A stretch of 64,000 bases of DNA from Rhodospirillaceae bacterium (GTDB taxonomy: Bacteria; Pseudomonadota; Alphaproteobacteria; Kiloniellales; DSM-21159): contig CP030885.1 of assembly GCA_006969625.1 (NCBI GenBank), positions 3,793,430 to 3,857,429 of the forward strand. Reading direction: 5' to 3'. Within the stretch, counting starts at the first letter, position 1. The number at the start of each line of letters is the position of its first letter. This document shows, piece by piece, positions 54,999 to 64,000 of the stretch. The notes below the pieces were generated by a model. The model was not told the DNA's origin, searched no databases, and was given only the letters and a program-made list of their open reading frames with translations. The position numbers and the translations under genes were made by a program.

Positions 54999-56231
54999 TC
55001 ATCTTTGCGCTGCATCACCCGCGCTTGGCGAGGCCTTCGACGGCTGACTCTGCGCCGCCGCCTCGGCGATCAGCAGGCGGGTCAGCAGGGGCCGTCGGGT
55101 GTGGGCTTCGCGGACGCGCGCGAAGCCGGCGGCGTGCAGCATGTCCATGAGTTCCTGGGCCGTGCGCGGCCGGCCGCTGCCCATGGCCAGCAGGTAGAAG
55201 CCGAAGTAGGCGGCGCCCGAGGGCTCGGCCCCCGGCGTGCCGGCCATGGGTTCGGCCAAGAGCAGCGTTCCGCCCTGCGGCAAGGCGGCGCGGGCGGCGT
55301 TCAGGATCGCCTGGGCGCCGGCGTCGTCGTGGTCGTGGACGATGCGTACCAGGGAGAGCAGGTCGGCGCCGCCGGGCAGCGGGTCGCGATAGAAGTCGCC
55401 GCCCTGCGCCTCGGCACGGCCGGCCAGTCCCGCGGCCGCGAAGTTGGCCTGCGCCCGGGCAGCGACGGCCGGCAGGTCGAACAGCCGCAGCTCGAGCCCC
55501 GGCACGTGCCGGGCGACATGCATCAGGAAGGTGCCCTGCCCGCCGCCGATGTCGAGCAGTCGGCGGTGACGGCGCAGCGGATAGGCAGCGATCACCTCCT
55601 CGGCGATCATCGCCTGGGAGGCACTCATCAGCTCGGAATAGCCGGCCACCCCGTCCTGCGCCACCTCGCCGGGCGCGGCGTTGCGAGCATAGGCCCAGAA
55701 GCGCTGCAGTTCGGTCTCGCCCCCTGCGACTTCCCTCGGCTCTGCGCGCAGCAGCGCCAGCGGATCGGCCAAGTCGCGGTAGAGCATGGCGTGGTGCTCC
55801 ACCATCTCGGCCACCCCGCCGTTACCGAGCAGGGCGGCGCCGTGCGGCCCGAGCCCGTAGCGCCCGCCGCTGCGCTTCTGCGCCAGCTTTAGCGCCACGG
55901 CCGCCTCGAGCAGCCGATGCGCCTGCTCCTCGGTCAGCGCCAGGCGCGGCGCCAACTCGGCCAGGCTCTGCGGCCCCTCGGCCAGCTTGTCGAACAGCTT
56001 GAGCCGCACGCAGGCGAGCAGGACCTGCGCGTAGACGAAGCCGGCGCAGAGGTCGAAGAGCTGCGCCGCGCGGACGCGTGCGATCGGCCGCGTCAGGGGA
56101 AAGTCGGCGGCCCAGCGCTGGAAGCGCGGGCTGGCGAGCAGCCGGTCGCGCCAGCCCAGCAGGCGGTCGTGCAGGGTCGTCCGGTGGGGCGGAGCCGGCT
56201 CCGCCAAGGGGCGCTGCGCCGCCTCGGCCAC
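54999..56231 (-). CDS. crtF: CrtF, hydroxyneurosporene O-methyltransferase
   Basis: 410 residues. SAM-binding motif RRLLDIGGGQGTFLMHVARH and the class-I plant-type O-methyltransferase layout with an N-terminal dimerisation/winged-helix part (LALTEEQAHRLLEAAVALKL). Methylates the C1 hydroxyl of acyclic carotenoids in the spheroidene/spirilloxanthin pathway. One base separates it from crtE. Confidence 0.94.
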   Translation of the reverse strand: MAEAAQRPLAEPAPPHRTTLHDRLLGWRDRLLASPRFQRWAADFPLTRPIARVRAAQLFDLCAGFVYAQVLLACVRLKLFDKLAEGPQSLAELAPRLALTEEQAHRLLEAAVALKLAQKRSGGRYGLGPHGAALLGNGGVAEMVEHHAMLYRDLADPLALLRAEPREVAGGETELQRFWAYARNAAPGEVAQDGVAGYSELMSASQAMIAEEVIAAYPLRRHRRLLDIGGGQGTFLMHVARHVPGLELRLFDLPAVAARAQANFAAAGLAGRAEAQGGDFYRDPLPGGADLLSLVRIVHDHDDAGAQAILNAARAALPQGGTLLLAEPMAGTPGAEPSGAAYFGFYLLAMGSGRPRTAQELMDMLHAAGFARVREAHTRRPLLTRLLIAEAAAQSQPSKASPSAGDAAQR

Positions 56232-56232
56232 C

Positions 56233-57105
56233 TCAGGCGACGCTGGCGGGGGCCAGCCGCTTGGGCGTCAAGCGCTTGGCCTGGAGCAGCACGAGCTGCT
56301 GCAGGTCGGGCGCGCCGGGGCAATCCGGGATCGAATCGACGGCCTCGCCGAGGAGCTGCTGCAGCCGGGCCAGCGCCCCGTCGATGCCGAACTCGGCGAC
56401 AGCGTTGGGCCGGCCGAGCGCCTCGTCCTGGCCGGCCGGCTTGCCGAGCTCCTCGGGCGTGCAGACCGCGTCGCGCAAGTCGTCGGCGATCTGGTAGGCA
56501 TCGCCCAGACGCTCGCCGAGGCCGCGCCACGGCCCAGGGTCGCTGCCGGCGGCGACCGCCCCGGCGACGCTGGCGGCGACGAAGAGCGCGCCGGTCTTGG
56601 CCCGCTGGTAGGCGATCAGCTCGGGGTTCGGCTCGCTCTCCCAGGCCTGTCCCGCGACCAGCCCGGCCGGCGTGCCGACCGCCCGGGCGATGGTGACGGT
56701 CAGCGCCGGCAGGCGCTGCGGCTCGGCGGCGCCGGCAAGGGCCAGCGCCTCGAAGGCCATGACGATCAGCGCGTCGCCGACCAGCACACCCAGCGGCTCG
56801 CCGTAGACGGCATGCACCGTCGGCTTCCCGCGCCGGATGTCGGCGTCGTCGAAGCAGGGCAGGTCGTCGTGCACCAGCGAGGCGCAGTGCAGCATCTCGA
56901 TCGCCGCCGCCGCGGCATCGCTCATCGCCGGGGTGTCGTCGCCGCAGGCCTTGGCCACCGCCAGGCAGAGCTGCGGGCGCACCCGCGCGCCGCCGGAGAA
57001 GACCGCGTGCCGCACCGCGGCGGCCAGCTTGGGCGGCGCCGGCGGCGCCTCGGCACGTGCGACCGCGGCAGTCAGGGCCTGTTCGATGCGCGTGGCAGTG
57101 TCCAT
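56233..57105 (-). CDS. crtE: CrtE, geranylgeranyl diphosphate synthase
   Basis: 290 residues. First aspartate-rich motif DDLPCFDDADIRRGKPTVH and second YQIADDLRDAV, both metal-diphosphate binding sites of chain-elongating prenyltransferases. Makes the C20 precursor for carotenoids and the bacteriochlorophyll tail. First gene of the superoperon; its promoter lies in the divergent gap with crtD. Confidence 0.95.
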   Translation of the reverse strand: MDTATRIEQALTAAVARAEAPPAPPKLAAAVRHAVFSGGARVRPQLCLAVAKACGDDTPAMSDAAAAAIEMLHCASLVHDDLPCFDDADIRRGKPTVHAVYGEPLGVLVGDALIVMAFEALALAGAAEPQRLPALTVTIARAVGTPAGLVAGQAWESEPNPELIAYQRAKTGALFVAASVAGAVAAGSDPGPWRGLGERLGDAYQIADDLRDAVCTPEELGKPAGQDEALGRPNAVAEFGIDGALARLQQLLGEAVDSIPDCPGAPDLQQLVLLQAKRLTPKRLAPASVA

Positions 57106-57146
57106 GAGGGGCCTCCCCAGGCATGTCGGACCTGCGTCCTTGTCAG

Positions 57147-57190
57147 TGTAAGGCTAACTTGTCATTTTCAAGTGTCAAGTTTGATGTACA
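57147..57190. promoter_or_regulatory. PpsR/CrtJ-type tandem sites between crtE and crtD
   Basis: Site 2 (57173-57190) is a perfect TGT-N12-ACA; site 1 (57147-57164) is TGT-N12-TCA. The order, the 26-bp spacing and much of the sequence (GTGTAAGG, AACTTG, TGTCAAGT) repeat those of the bchC-side pair. The 121-bp divergent gap would let one repressor control both crtEF-bch-puf and crtDC. Confidence 0.82.
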
Positions 57191-57226
57191 CTGCCAAAGG
57201 CGGCCTGTGTCAGGGAGACTTCACGC

Positions 57227-58792
57227 ATGACTCGCGCAGCCACGAGGCGCGGTGCGCCCCACCTGCTGGTGATCGGCGCCGGCATGGGCGGCCTGGCGGC
57301 CGCCGTCACCGCCGCGACGCAGGGCTGGCGCGTGACCCTGGTGGAGAAGGAGGCCACGCCCGGCGGCAAGATGCGGCGCGTGCCGGCCGGCGATACGGTG
57401 CTCGACGGCGGGCCCACCGTCTTCACCATGAAGTGGGTGTTCGAGCGGCTGTTCGCAGCGGCCGGCGCACGGCTGGACGAACGGGTCGCTCTACGCCAGG
57501 CCGAGACCATCGCGCGCCACGCCTGGCCCGACGGCAGCCGCCTCGACCTCTTCGCCGACCCGGCACGCAGCCGCGCGGCCATCGCCGATTTCGCCGGCCC
57601 GGCGGAGGCTGCGCGCTTCGAGACCTTCCGGCGCGACGCCCACAAGATCTACGTCACCTTGCGCGACAGCTACATCGCGGCGCAGCGGCCCAACCCGCTG
57701 GAGTTGACGCGGCGCGCCGGGGTGCTCGACCTGACCGCGATCAAGCCCTTCTCGACCATGTGGCAGGCGCTCGGCGACAGTTTCCGCGACCCGCGGCTGC
57801 GCCAGCTCTTCGGGCGCTATGCCACTTACTGCGGCAGTTCGCCCTTCCAGGCACCGGCCACCCTGATGCTGGTCGCCCACGTCGAGCTGGAAGGCATCTG
57901 GCTGGTCGAGGGCGGCATGCACGCCCTGGCCCGGGCCACCGCCGCGCTGGCCGAGGACCTGGACGTCGAGATCCGCTACGGCACGGCAGCCGAGGAAATC
58001 CTGAGCGAGCGCGGGCGGGCCAGCGGCGTGCGCCTGGCCGGCGGCGAGACCCTGGCGGCCGACGCGGTGATCTTCAACGGCGACGCGGCCGCCCTCGCGG
58101 ACGGCCGGCTCGGGCCCGCCGCGCGGCGCGCGGTGCCGCGCATGGGGGCCGAGCGCCGCTCGCTCTCGGCGATCGTCTGGACCGGGCTCGGCACAGCCAA
58201 GGGCCTGCCGCTGCTGCATCATACGGTCTGCTTCTCGCAGGCCTACCGGGCCGAGTTCGACGCCGTCTTCAAGCGCGGACGGCTGCCGGACGAGCCGACC
58301 GTCTACGTCTGCGCACAGGACCGCGGCGATACCGAGGCCGCACCCGAGCAGCCCGAGCGGCTCTACTTTCTGGTCAACGCGCCGGCGCGCGCCGACCGCC
58401 AGCCCTTCACGACGACGGAGATCGAGGCATGCTGGGAGCGCACCCTCGCCCTGCTCGGGCGCTGCGGCCTGGAGATCGAGATGCGGCCGGAGACCCTGAC
58501 CGCGACGACGCCGGACGTCTGGAACAGCCTGTTCCCAGCGACGGGCGGGGCGCTCTACGGCCGCGCCTCGCACGGCTGGACGGCCAGCTTCCAGCGGCCG
58601 GGCGCCCGCTCGAAGCTGCCGGGGCTGTACCTGGCGGGGGGCAGCGTGCATCCGGGGCCGGGCGTGCCGATGGCGGCGCTGTCTGGGCGGCTGGCGGCCG
58701 AGCGCCTGGCGGCGGACTACCCGACGGCGGCCTCGACTTCCGCACCGCGGTCGCGCCTGGCGGCTACATTTGGTGGTATCTGGACGGCGTAA
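57227..58792 (+). CDS. crtD: CrtD, methoxyneurosporene/hydroxyneurosporene desaturase
   Basis: 521 residues. FAD-binding Rossmann start LLVIGAGMGGLAAAVTAATQ then LVEKEATPGGKMRR, and the C-terminal carotenoid-desaturase signature LYLAGGSVHPGPGVPMAALS. Introduces the C3,4 double bond in acyclic carotenoids. Its last 25 codons overlap, in another frame, the beginning of crtC. Confidence 0.95.
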   Translation: MTRAATRRGAPHLLVIGAGMGGLAAAVTAATQGWRVTLVEKEATPGGKMRRVPAGDTVLDGGPTVFTMKWVFERLFAAAGARLDERVALRQAETIARHAWPDGSRLDLFADPARSRAAIADFAGPAEAARFETFRRDAHKIYVTLRDSYIAAQRPNPLELTRRAGVLDLTAIKPFSTMWQALGDSFRDPRLRQLFGRYATYCGSSPFQAPATLMLVAHVELEGIWLVEGGMHALARATAALAEDLDVEIRYGTAAEEILSERGRASGVRLAGGETLAADAVIFNGDAAALADGRLGPAARRAVPRMGAERRSLSAIVWTGLGTAKGLPLLHHTVCFSQAYRAEFDAVFKRGRLPDEPTVYVCAQDRGDTEAAPEQPERLYFLVNAPARADRQPFTTTEIEACWERTLALLGRCGLEIEMRPETLTATTPDVWNSLFPATGGALYGRASHGWTASFQRPGARSKLPGLYLAGGSVHPGPGVPMAALSGRLAAERLAADYPTAASTSAPRSRLAATFGGIWTA

Positions 58793-59646
58793 GCGACGAC
58801 GGCACCCACGGCATCACCCTCATCGCCTTCGTCGGCAGCGTCTTCTCGCCTTACTACGCCTGGGCCGGCCGGCAGGAGCCGGAAAACCACGTCTGCCTGA
58901 ACGTCGCGCTCTACGGTCCGGGGGCGCGCTGGACGATGACCGAGCGTGGGCGCGGCGCGCTGAGCCGTGGCGAGACGGAGCTGCGGATCGGCCCGAGCGC
59001 CGTGCGCTGGGACGGCGAAGCCTTGACGGTGGAGATCGACGAGGTGGCGGTGCCGCTGCCCCGGCGCGTGCGCGGGCGGGTTCGGGTCACGCCCGAGGCG
59101 GTGACGCAGCGCGGCTTCAAGCTGGACGCCGCCGGCCGGCACCGCTGGTGGCCGATCGCCCCGGTCGGCCGCATCGAGGTGGAGATGGACAGCCCGCGCC
59201 TGTCCTGGTCGGGGCCGGGCTATCTCGACACCAACGCCGGCGACGAGCCGCTGGAGGCCGGCTTCCGCTTCTGGAACTGGGCGCGTGCCGCCACCGAGGC
59301 GGGCGCCGTGATCGCCTACGACGCCGAGCGGCGTGACGGCAGCCGCATCCTGCTGGGACTGGAGATCGATCGCGCGGGCACGATCCGCGAGGTCGAGACG
59401 CCGCCGCCGGTCGCCCTCAAGCGCGGCGTCTGGGGGGTGGCCCGCGCCGCCCGGGCGGAGGAGGTGGAGCTGGTGCGCACCCTGGAGGATGCGCCGTTCT
59501 ACACCCGCTCCCAGCTCAGCGGACGGCTGCACGGACGCCGCTTTGCCGGCATCCACGAGAGCCTAGACCTGGACCGCTTCGCCAGCCCGATCGTCAAGCT
59601 GATGCTGCCCTTCCGCATGCCGCGCCGCGCCAAGTGGCGGGCGTAG
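58720..59646 (+). CDS. crtC: CrtC, hydroxyneurosporene synthase (carotenoid 1,2-hydratase)
   Basis: About 300 residues. Core motifs GGYIWWYLDGVSDDGTHGIT, FVGSVFSPYYAWA and WSGPGYLDTNAGDEPLEAGF identify CrtC, which hydrates the psi end. The start is unresolved: the conserved N-terminus lies inside the 3' end of crtD, and in this frame I find no ATG, GTG or TTG between about 58430 and the core. A CTG at 58576 is the nearest unusual option. The coordinate given is only where family similarity begins. Ends at TAG 59644-59646. Confidence 0.85.
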   Translation, partial: PDGGLDFRTAVAPGGYIWWYLDGVSDDGTHGITLIAFVGSVFSPYYAWAGRQEPENHVCLNVALYGPGARWTMTERGRGALSRGETELRIGPSAVRWDGEALTVEIDEVAVPLPRRVRGRVRVTPEAVTQRGFKLDAAGRHRWWPIAPVGRIEVEMDSPRLSWSGPGYLDTNAGDEPLEAGFRFWNWARAATEAGAVIAYDAERRDGSRILLGLEIDRAGTIREVETPPPVALKRGVWGVARAARAEEVELVRTLEDAPFYTRSQLSGRLHGRRFAGIHESLDLDRFASPIVKLMLPFRMPRRAKWRA

Positions 59647-59682
59647 GGGGCGGCCCCTGCTCCGTCTCGCCCTGGCCTTCGC

Positions 59683-59722
59683 CCTTCGAGACGCGGGCTT
59701 CGCCCGCTCCTCAGGATGAAGG
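59683..59722. repeat. REP-type palindromic repeat between crtC and pheT
   Basis: Forty bases with the pattern CCTTCGAGACGCGGGC-TTC-GCCCGC-TCCTCAGGATGAAGG. The centre GCGGGC/GCCCGC forms a hairpin, and the flanks match a dispersed repeat common in alphaproteobacterial genomes (recognised from memory). It lies between the convergent crtC and pheT genes and may help end both transcripts. Confidence 0.65.
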
Positions 59723-59751
59723 CAAGACAGGCAAATCGCGAAGAAGCGCCG

Positions 59752-62169
59752 CTACCCGCGCAGGGTGCCGCCGGTCTGCTTTTCCACGGCGGCGACGATC
59801 TTCCTGGCGACCGTTTCCAGGTCCTGGTCGGTCAGGGTGCGCTCGCTCGGCTGCAGGGTGACCGCCAGCGCGATCGACTTCTGGCCCTCCGGCACGCCCT
59901 GGCCACGGTAGACGTCGAAGACCTGGGCGCCGGCGACCAGCGCCCTATCGGCGCCCTTGGCGGCGCGCAGCAGCTTTTCCGCCGGCACCTCTTCGGCGAC
60001 CAGGAAGGCGAAGTCGCGCTCGACCGGCTGGAAGGGCGAAAGGGCGAGCGCGGGCTTCGCCTTGCCCGTCTCCTTCCGCTTCGGTTCGGGGATGCGCTCG
60101 AGGAAGAGCTCGAAGGCGACGGCCGGTCCCTTCAGATCGAAGGCCCTGAGCACGCGCGGATGCAGTTCGCCGAAGGCGGCCAGCACGTTCGGGCCGAGCC
60201 GCAAGCAACCGGCGCGGCCCGGATGGTACCAGGCCGGTGCGTCCGCCGCGGTCTGCAGGTTCTCGACCGGCGCGCCGGCCGCTTCCAGCACCGCCAGCGC
60301 ATCGGCCTTGGCATCGAAGAGGTCGACGGCGCGGGCCTCGGCCGCCCAGTGGCGCGCATGCACCCGCCCGCTGCGCACCCCGGCGGCGACCAGAAGCTGG
60401 CCCTCCGGCGTGTCGTCGTCGTACTGCGGGCCGACTTCGAAGAGGCCGACGTCGGCGAAGCCGCGGTCGGTGTTGCGCGCCGCCGCCTCGACCAGGGTCG
60501 GCAGCACGCTGGGGCGCATGACGTCCAGTTCGCTGGAGATCGGGTTCATCAGCTTGAGCTGCGGGTCGGTCCAACCGAACAGACGGGCCTGCTTCTGCGC
60601 GACGAAGGAGAAGGTGACCGCCTCCTCCAGGCCGCGCCAGGCGAGCGACGTGCGCGCCGCCGCGACGCGTCGCTGACGCAGGCTGAGCGCCGGCAGCGGC
60701 AGGGTGGTGTCGAGTTCCAGCGGCGTCGTCGGCAGGTGTTCGAAACCGTGGATGCGCAGCACCTCCTCGACCAGGCAGGCCTCACCCTCGATGTCGGGCC
60801 GCCAGGTCGGAGTCGTCACCTCCAGCGTCTCGCCGGCATCGGTGACCTCGCAGCCCAGGTCACGCAGGATCTCCGCTTGGCGTGGGGACGGCAGGTCAAC
60901 GCCGCCCAGCGTTAGGCAGCGCGAGATGCGCAGGGAGATGCGTCGGCGCGGGTCGGGGCGTCGACCGGCCGCCACCGGCCGGCTCGCTTCGCCGCCGCAC
61001 AGCTCGCGGATCAGGCGCGTGGCCACCTCGACGCCCCAGGCGGCGCTCTCGGGGTCGACGCCGCGCTCGAAGCGGTAGCGGGCGTCGGAGAGGATGCCGA
61101 GCTTGCGCCCGGTCATGGCGACCGAGATCGGGTCGAACAGCGCCACCTCCAGGAAGACCTCGGTGGTCGCCTCGGTACAGCCGGACTCCTCGCCGCCCAT
61201 GACGCCGGCGATGCCCTCCGGTCCAGTGCCGGCGTCGATCACCAGCATGGTCTCGTCGAGCGCGTAGCGGCGCTCGTCGAGCGCCAGGATCGACTCGCCG
61301 CTGCGCGCCCAGCGCATGGTCGGGTCGGCCTTGACCTTGGCGGCGTCGAAGACGTGCAGCGGTCGGCCGAGGTCGTAGGTGACGTAGTTGGTGATGTCGA
61401 CCAAGGCCGAGATCGGCCGCAGGCCGATGGCCGTCAGGCGGCGCTGCAGCCAAGCCGGCGAGGGTCCGTTGCGCACGCCGCGGAAGTGCCGGCCGGCGAC
61501 GTAGGGGCAGGCGCTCTGGGCGTCCGGCTCGATGCGCCAATTCCAGGGCGAGTCGTAGGTGCCCTCGACCTTCGCGGCATCGAGCGGCTTCAGCGTGCCC
61601 AGCCCGGCAGCGGCCAGATCGCGGGCGATACCGCGCACCCCCAGGCAGTCGCCGCGGTTGGGGGTGATGGCGATTTCGATCACCGGGTCGTCGAGGCCGA
61701 GCACGCGGGCCAGCGGCGTGCCAATCTCCGGTGCCGTCTCGCCTTCCTTCGGCGCCAGGTCGATGATCCCGGTGTGCTCGTCGCTGATCCCCATCTCGCG
61801 CTCGGAGACCAGCATGCCGTTGGACTCGACGCCACGGATCTTGCCCGGCTTCAACTCCATCCGGGTACCTGGGATCCAGCTCCCGCTCGGGGCGAAGACG
61901 CCGATCATGCCGGTGCGCGCATTCGGCGCCCCGCAGACGACCTGGACCGTGCCGTGCCCGGCCGTCTCCACCAGGCAGACCTTCAGGCGGTCGGCGTCGG
62001 GGTGCTGCTCGGCGGAGACCACGCGGGCGACCGTGAAGGGCGCCAGATCGGCGGCCGGATCCTCGACACCCTCGACCTCCAGGCCGATCAGCGAGAGCTT
62101 CTCGACGATCTCGGCCAGGCTCGCCGTGGTCTCCAGGTGGTCGCGCAGCCAGGAGAGGGTGAACTTCAT
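59752..62169 (-). CDS. pheT: PheT, phenylalanyl-tRNA synthetase beta subunit
   Basis: 805 residues, full length. N-terminal MKFTLSWLRDHLETTASLAE, tRNA-binding OB domain (VVSAEQHPDADRLKVCLVET), editing B3/B4 region (GVRGIARDLAAAGLGTLKPL), B5 and a C-terminal FDX-ACB domain (FQPVERDFAFLVAEEVPAEK). Forms the alpha2-beta2 enzyme with PheS. Convergent with crtC. Confidence 0.97.
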   Translation of the reverse strand: MKFTLSWLRDHLETTASLAEIVEKLSLIGLEVEGVEDPAADLAPFTVARVVSAEQHPDADRLKVCLVETAGHGTVQVVCGAPNARTGMIGVFAPSGSWIPGTRMELKPGKIRGVESNGMLVSEREMGISDEHTGIIDLAPKEGETAPEIGTPLARVLGLDDPVIEIAITPNRGDCLGVRGIARDLAAAGLGTLKPLDAAKVEGTYDSPWNWRIEPDAQSACPYVAGRHFRGVRNGPSPAWLQRRLTAIGLRPISALVDITNYVTYDLGRPLHVFDAAKVKADPTMRWARSGESILALDERRYALDETMLVIDAGTGPEGIAGVMGGEESGCTEATTEVFLEVALFDPISVAMTGRKLGILSDARYRFERGVDPESAAWGVEVATRLIRELCGGEASRPVAAGRRPDPRRRISLRISRCLTLGGVDLPSPRQAEILRDLGCEVTDAGETLEVTTPTWRPDIEGEACLVEEVLRIHGFEHLPTTPLELDTTLPLPALSLRQRRVAAARTSLAWRGLEEAVTFSFVAQKQARLFGWTDPQLKLMNPISSELDVMRPSVLPTLVEAAARNTDRGFADVGLFEVGPQYDDDTPEGQLLVAAGVRSGRVHARHWAAEARAVDLFDAKADALAVLEAAGAPVENLQTAADAPAWYHPGRAGCLRLGPNVLAAFGELHPRVLRAFDLKGPAVAFELFLERIPEPKRKETGKAKPALALSPFQPVERDFAFLVAEEVPAEKLLRAAKGADRALVAGAQVFDVYRGQGVPEGQKSIALAVTLQPSERTLTDQDLETVARKIVAAVEKQTGGTLRG

Positions 62170-62185
62170 CGCGCCCCTGCCTCGC

Positions 62186-63268
62186 CTACAACCCGCGCAC
62201 CAGCGAGGGCGCCTCCAGCGGCACGAAGCCGTAGTGGCGCAGCCAGCGCAGGTCGCTGTCGAAGAAGGTGCGCAGGTCTGGAATGCCGTACTTCAGCATG
62301 GCGATCCGCTCGATCCCCATGCCGAAGGCATAGCCCTGGTAAACCTCCGGGTCGATGCCGCAATTGACCAGCACCTTGGGGTGCACCATGCCGGACCCCA
62401 GGATCTCCAGCCAATCCGCGCCGGGCCCGATCTTCAAGGTGCCGCCCTGGCGAGAGCAGCCGATGTCCACCTCCGCCGAAGGCTCGGTGAAGGGGAAGTA
62501 GCTGGGGCGGAAACGCACCGGCAGGTCGTCGATGCCGAAGAAGGTCCGGCAGAACTCGATCAGCGTGCCCTTCAGGTGACCCATGTGGGTCTTCCGGTCG
62601 ATCACCAGCCCCTCGACCTGATGGAACATCGGCGAGTGGGTGGCGTCGGAATCGGCGCGGAAGGTGCGCCCCGGGCAGATGATGCGGATCGGCGGGGCGA
62701 CCTTCTGCATGGTGCGGATCTGCACCGGGCTGGTGTGGGTGCGCAGCACCAACGGCGCCTCGCCCGCCCCGCGCGGCGGCAGGAAAAAGGTGTCGTGCTC
62801 CTGCCGGGCCGGATGCTCGGGCGGGATGTTCAGCGCATCGAAGTTGTGAAAGTCGTCCTCGATGTGCGGCCCCTCGGCGACGGAAAAGCCCATCTCGCCG
62901 AAGATCGCCACCAGCTCCTCGACCGTCTGGCTGATCGGATGGATGCGGCCGACCGTGAAGGGGCGCGCCGGCAGGGTGACGTCGATCGTCTCGGCGGCCA
63001 GACGCACCTCGAGCTCGGCCTCGGCCAACTCGGCCTTGCGCGCCTCGATGGCTTCGGCCACCGCGTCCTTGATGGCGTTGAGCCGCTGACCGGCCTCGCG
63101 CCGCGCGTCCGGCGACAGGCCACCCAGGCCCTTCATCAGCTCGGTGACGCGGCCCTTCTTGCCGAGCGCGGCGACGCGCACCTCCTCGAGCCCGCGGCTG
63201 TCCGCCGCCGCCGCCACCTGGGTGAGCAGCTCGGCCCGCAGGGCGTCGAGACCGTCCTGATCCAGCAT
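62186..63268 (-). CDS. pheS: PheS, phenylalanyl-tRNA synthetase alpha subunit
   Basis: 360 residues. Class II motif 2 [18 protein letters not shown] and motif 3 [18 protein letters not shown] are intact; the N-terminal coiled-coil tRNA-binding arm is present. Charges tRNA-Phe with PheT, 16 bp downstream. Housekeeping anchor for the position of the photosynthesis cluster. Confidence 0.97.
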   Translation of the reverse strand: MLDQDGLDALRAELLTQVAAAADSRGLEEVRVAALGKKGRVTELMKGLGGLSPDARREAGQRLNAIKDAVAEAIEARKAELAEAELEVRLAAETIDVTLPARPFTVGRIHPISQTVEELVAIFGEMGFSVAEGPHIEDDFHNFDALNIPPEHPARQEHDTFFLPPRGAGEAPLVLRTHTSPVQIRTMQKVAPPIRIICPGRTFRADSDATHSPMFHQVEGLVIDRKTHMGHLKGTLIEFCRTFFGIDDLPVRFRPSYFPFTEPSAEVDIGCSRQGGTLKIGPGADWLEILGSGMVHPKVLVNCGIDPEVYQGYAFGMGIERIAMLKYGIPDLRTFFDSDLRWLRHYGFVPLEAPSLVRGL

Positions 63269-63290
63269 CGCCGGCCGCCTCCCGCCGGCG

Positions 63291-63659
63291 TTAAGCGGAG
63301 ACGCGGGCGGCCTTGGCCTGGTCGACCAGCGAGGCGAAGGCCTCGGGCTCGTGCACCGCGACGTCGGCCAGCACCTTGCGGTCGACCTCGATGCCGGCCT
63401 TGGCCATGCCGTCGATGAAGCTGGCGTAGGTCATGCTGTCGTCGTGCGCGCGCACGGCGGCGTTGATGCGCTGGATCCACAGGCTGCGGAAGTTGCGCTT
63501 GCGCACCTTGCGGTCGCGGTACTGGTACTGCAGGCCCTTCTCGACCCGCTCGATCGCGACGCGATAGACGTTCTTGCCGCGGCCGCGGTAGCCTTTCGCC
63601 AGCTTGCGGACTTTCTGGTGCCGCGCGTGGGCGGTCACACCGCGCTTGATGCGTGCCAT
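63291..63659 (-). CDS. rplT: Ribosomal protein L20
   Basis: 122 residues starting [20 protein letters not shown], with [20 protein letters not shown], an unmistakable bL20. Assembles early on 23S rRNA. Standard infC-rpmI-rplT-pheST order; 22 bp upstream of pheS. The 44-bp gap to rpmI shows no obvious autoregulatory structure by eye. Confidence 0.98.
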   Translation of the reverse strand: MARIKRGVTAHARHQKVRKLAKGYRGRGKNVYRVAIERVEKGLQYQYRDRKVRKRNFRSLWIQRINAAVRAHDDSMTYASFIDGMAKAGIEVDRKVLADVAVHEPEAFASLVDQAKAARVSA

Positions 63660-63703
63660 TGTCTGCTACTCCTCGGGAGGTCTTCTGGGCGCCGGACGGG
63701 GTT

Positions 63704-63904
63704 TCAGTCGTTCGGCAGGAAGTGCCGGCGAACGACCTTGCCGTCCTGCGGCGCCAGGATCATGGTCCCGCGCGCGTTGCGCAGCATCTTCTGCGGCCGC
63801 TTGCGCATGTTGTGGCGCTTGAACGCGGAAGCCGCGCGGACCTTGCCCGAGGCGGTGAGCTTGAAGCGCTTCTTGGCGCCGCTCTTGGTCTTCATCTTCG
63901 GCAT
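63704..63904 (-). CDS. rpmI: Ribosomal protein L35
   Basis: 66 residues from ATG 63904: [20 protein letters not shown], ending [10 protein letters not shown]. The frame is open to the window edge but residues before MPKMKTK are not L35. The last 96 bases of the window are upstream leader; infC is expected just beyond the right edge. Confidence 0.97.
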   Translation of the reverse strand: MPKMKTKSGAKKRFKLTASGKVRAASAFKRHNMRKRPQKMLRNARGTMILAPQDGKVVRRHFLPND

Positions 63905-64000
63905 TTTCGTCCTCTTGTATCGTCGTTGGCGATGGGCCCTGCCAGCCGTGAAGGCCGGGGCCGAAGGAGCGGGTGGGCATGCCGCAGCCGTGCCGCTCAC

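Noticed and set aside
58717..59556. Minus-strand frame opposite crtC
   Set aside because: Antisense shadow; CrtC motifs are clear on the plus strand.

Overview
This window looks like a GC-rich alphaproteobacterial purple phototroph. The evidence is a canonical superoperon crtEF-bchCXYZ-pufQBALMC on the minus strand, a divergent crtDC pair, and purple-bacterial L, M and tetraheme cytochrome reaction-centre subunits. PpsR/CrtJ-type TGT-N12-ACA sites lie beside it, and rpmI-rplT-pheST sits next to it. No genus is assigned.

Layout. (1) 1-1.7 kb: IS debris and an IS630-family element (628-1686). (2) 1.75-26.1 kb: an accessory block, visibly less GC-rich than the rest, encoding a divergent Tad-like/type II-like apparatus. 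It has two CpaF-type ATPases (one with an FHA-like N-domain), TadB and TadC, three TadE/G-like proteins, a CpaB-like SAF protein and a prepilin peptidase. It also has three tiny single-span proteins, a SctD-like FHA membrane protein and a pseudokinase/coiled-coil/formylglycine-enzyme-like protein. SH3 proteins, a secreted vWA protein and an FtsX-like ABC exporter complete it. No secretin, TadZ or TadD is seen. (3) 26.5 kb: the 3' half of a tRNA-Val(GAC), an attachment-site scar; a degenerate second copy lies at 45.3 kb. (4) 27-33.8 kb: arsenite oxidase cluster aioX-aioS-aioR-aioB-aioA with a clear sigma-54 promoter; aioS is frameshifted. (5) 34.7-45.1 kb: a sugar/polyol ABC importer joined to dihydroxyacetone-kinase genes dhaL, dhaM, dhaK with their own HPr, Enzyme I and an HTH protein. 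(6) 45.7-59.6 kb: the photosynthesis genes. (7) 59.7-64 kb: pheT, pheS, rplT, rpmI.

How the parts work together. AioX/S/R should sense arsenite and switch on aioBA, which would feed electrons from arsenite to periplasmic carriers. In a phototroph those carriers could include the reaction-centre cytochrome. The ABC importer probably delivers a C3 (or related) substrate that DhaKLM phosphorylates using phosphate relayed from PEP by Enzyme I and HPr. The Tad-like block appears to be a self-contained envelope machine with phospho-signalling-like parts. I do not recognise it as a described system, and it is the main candidate for novelty.

Limits. Everything here is read by eye. Identity percentages, GC content and homology searches were not computed.
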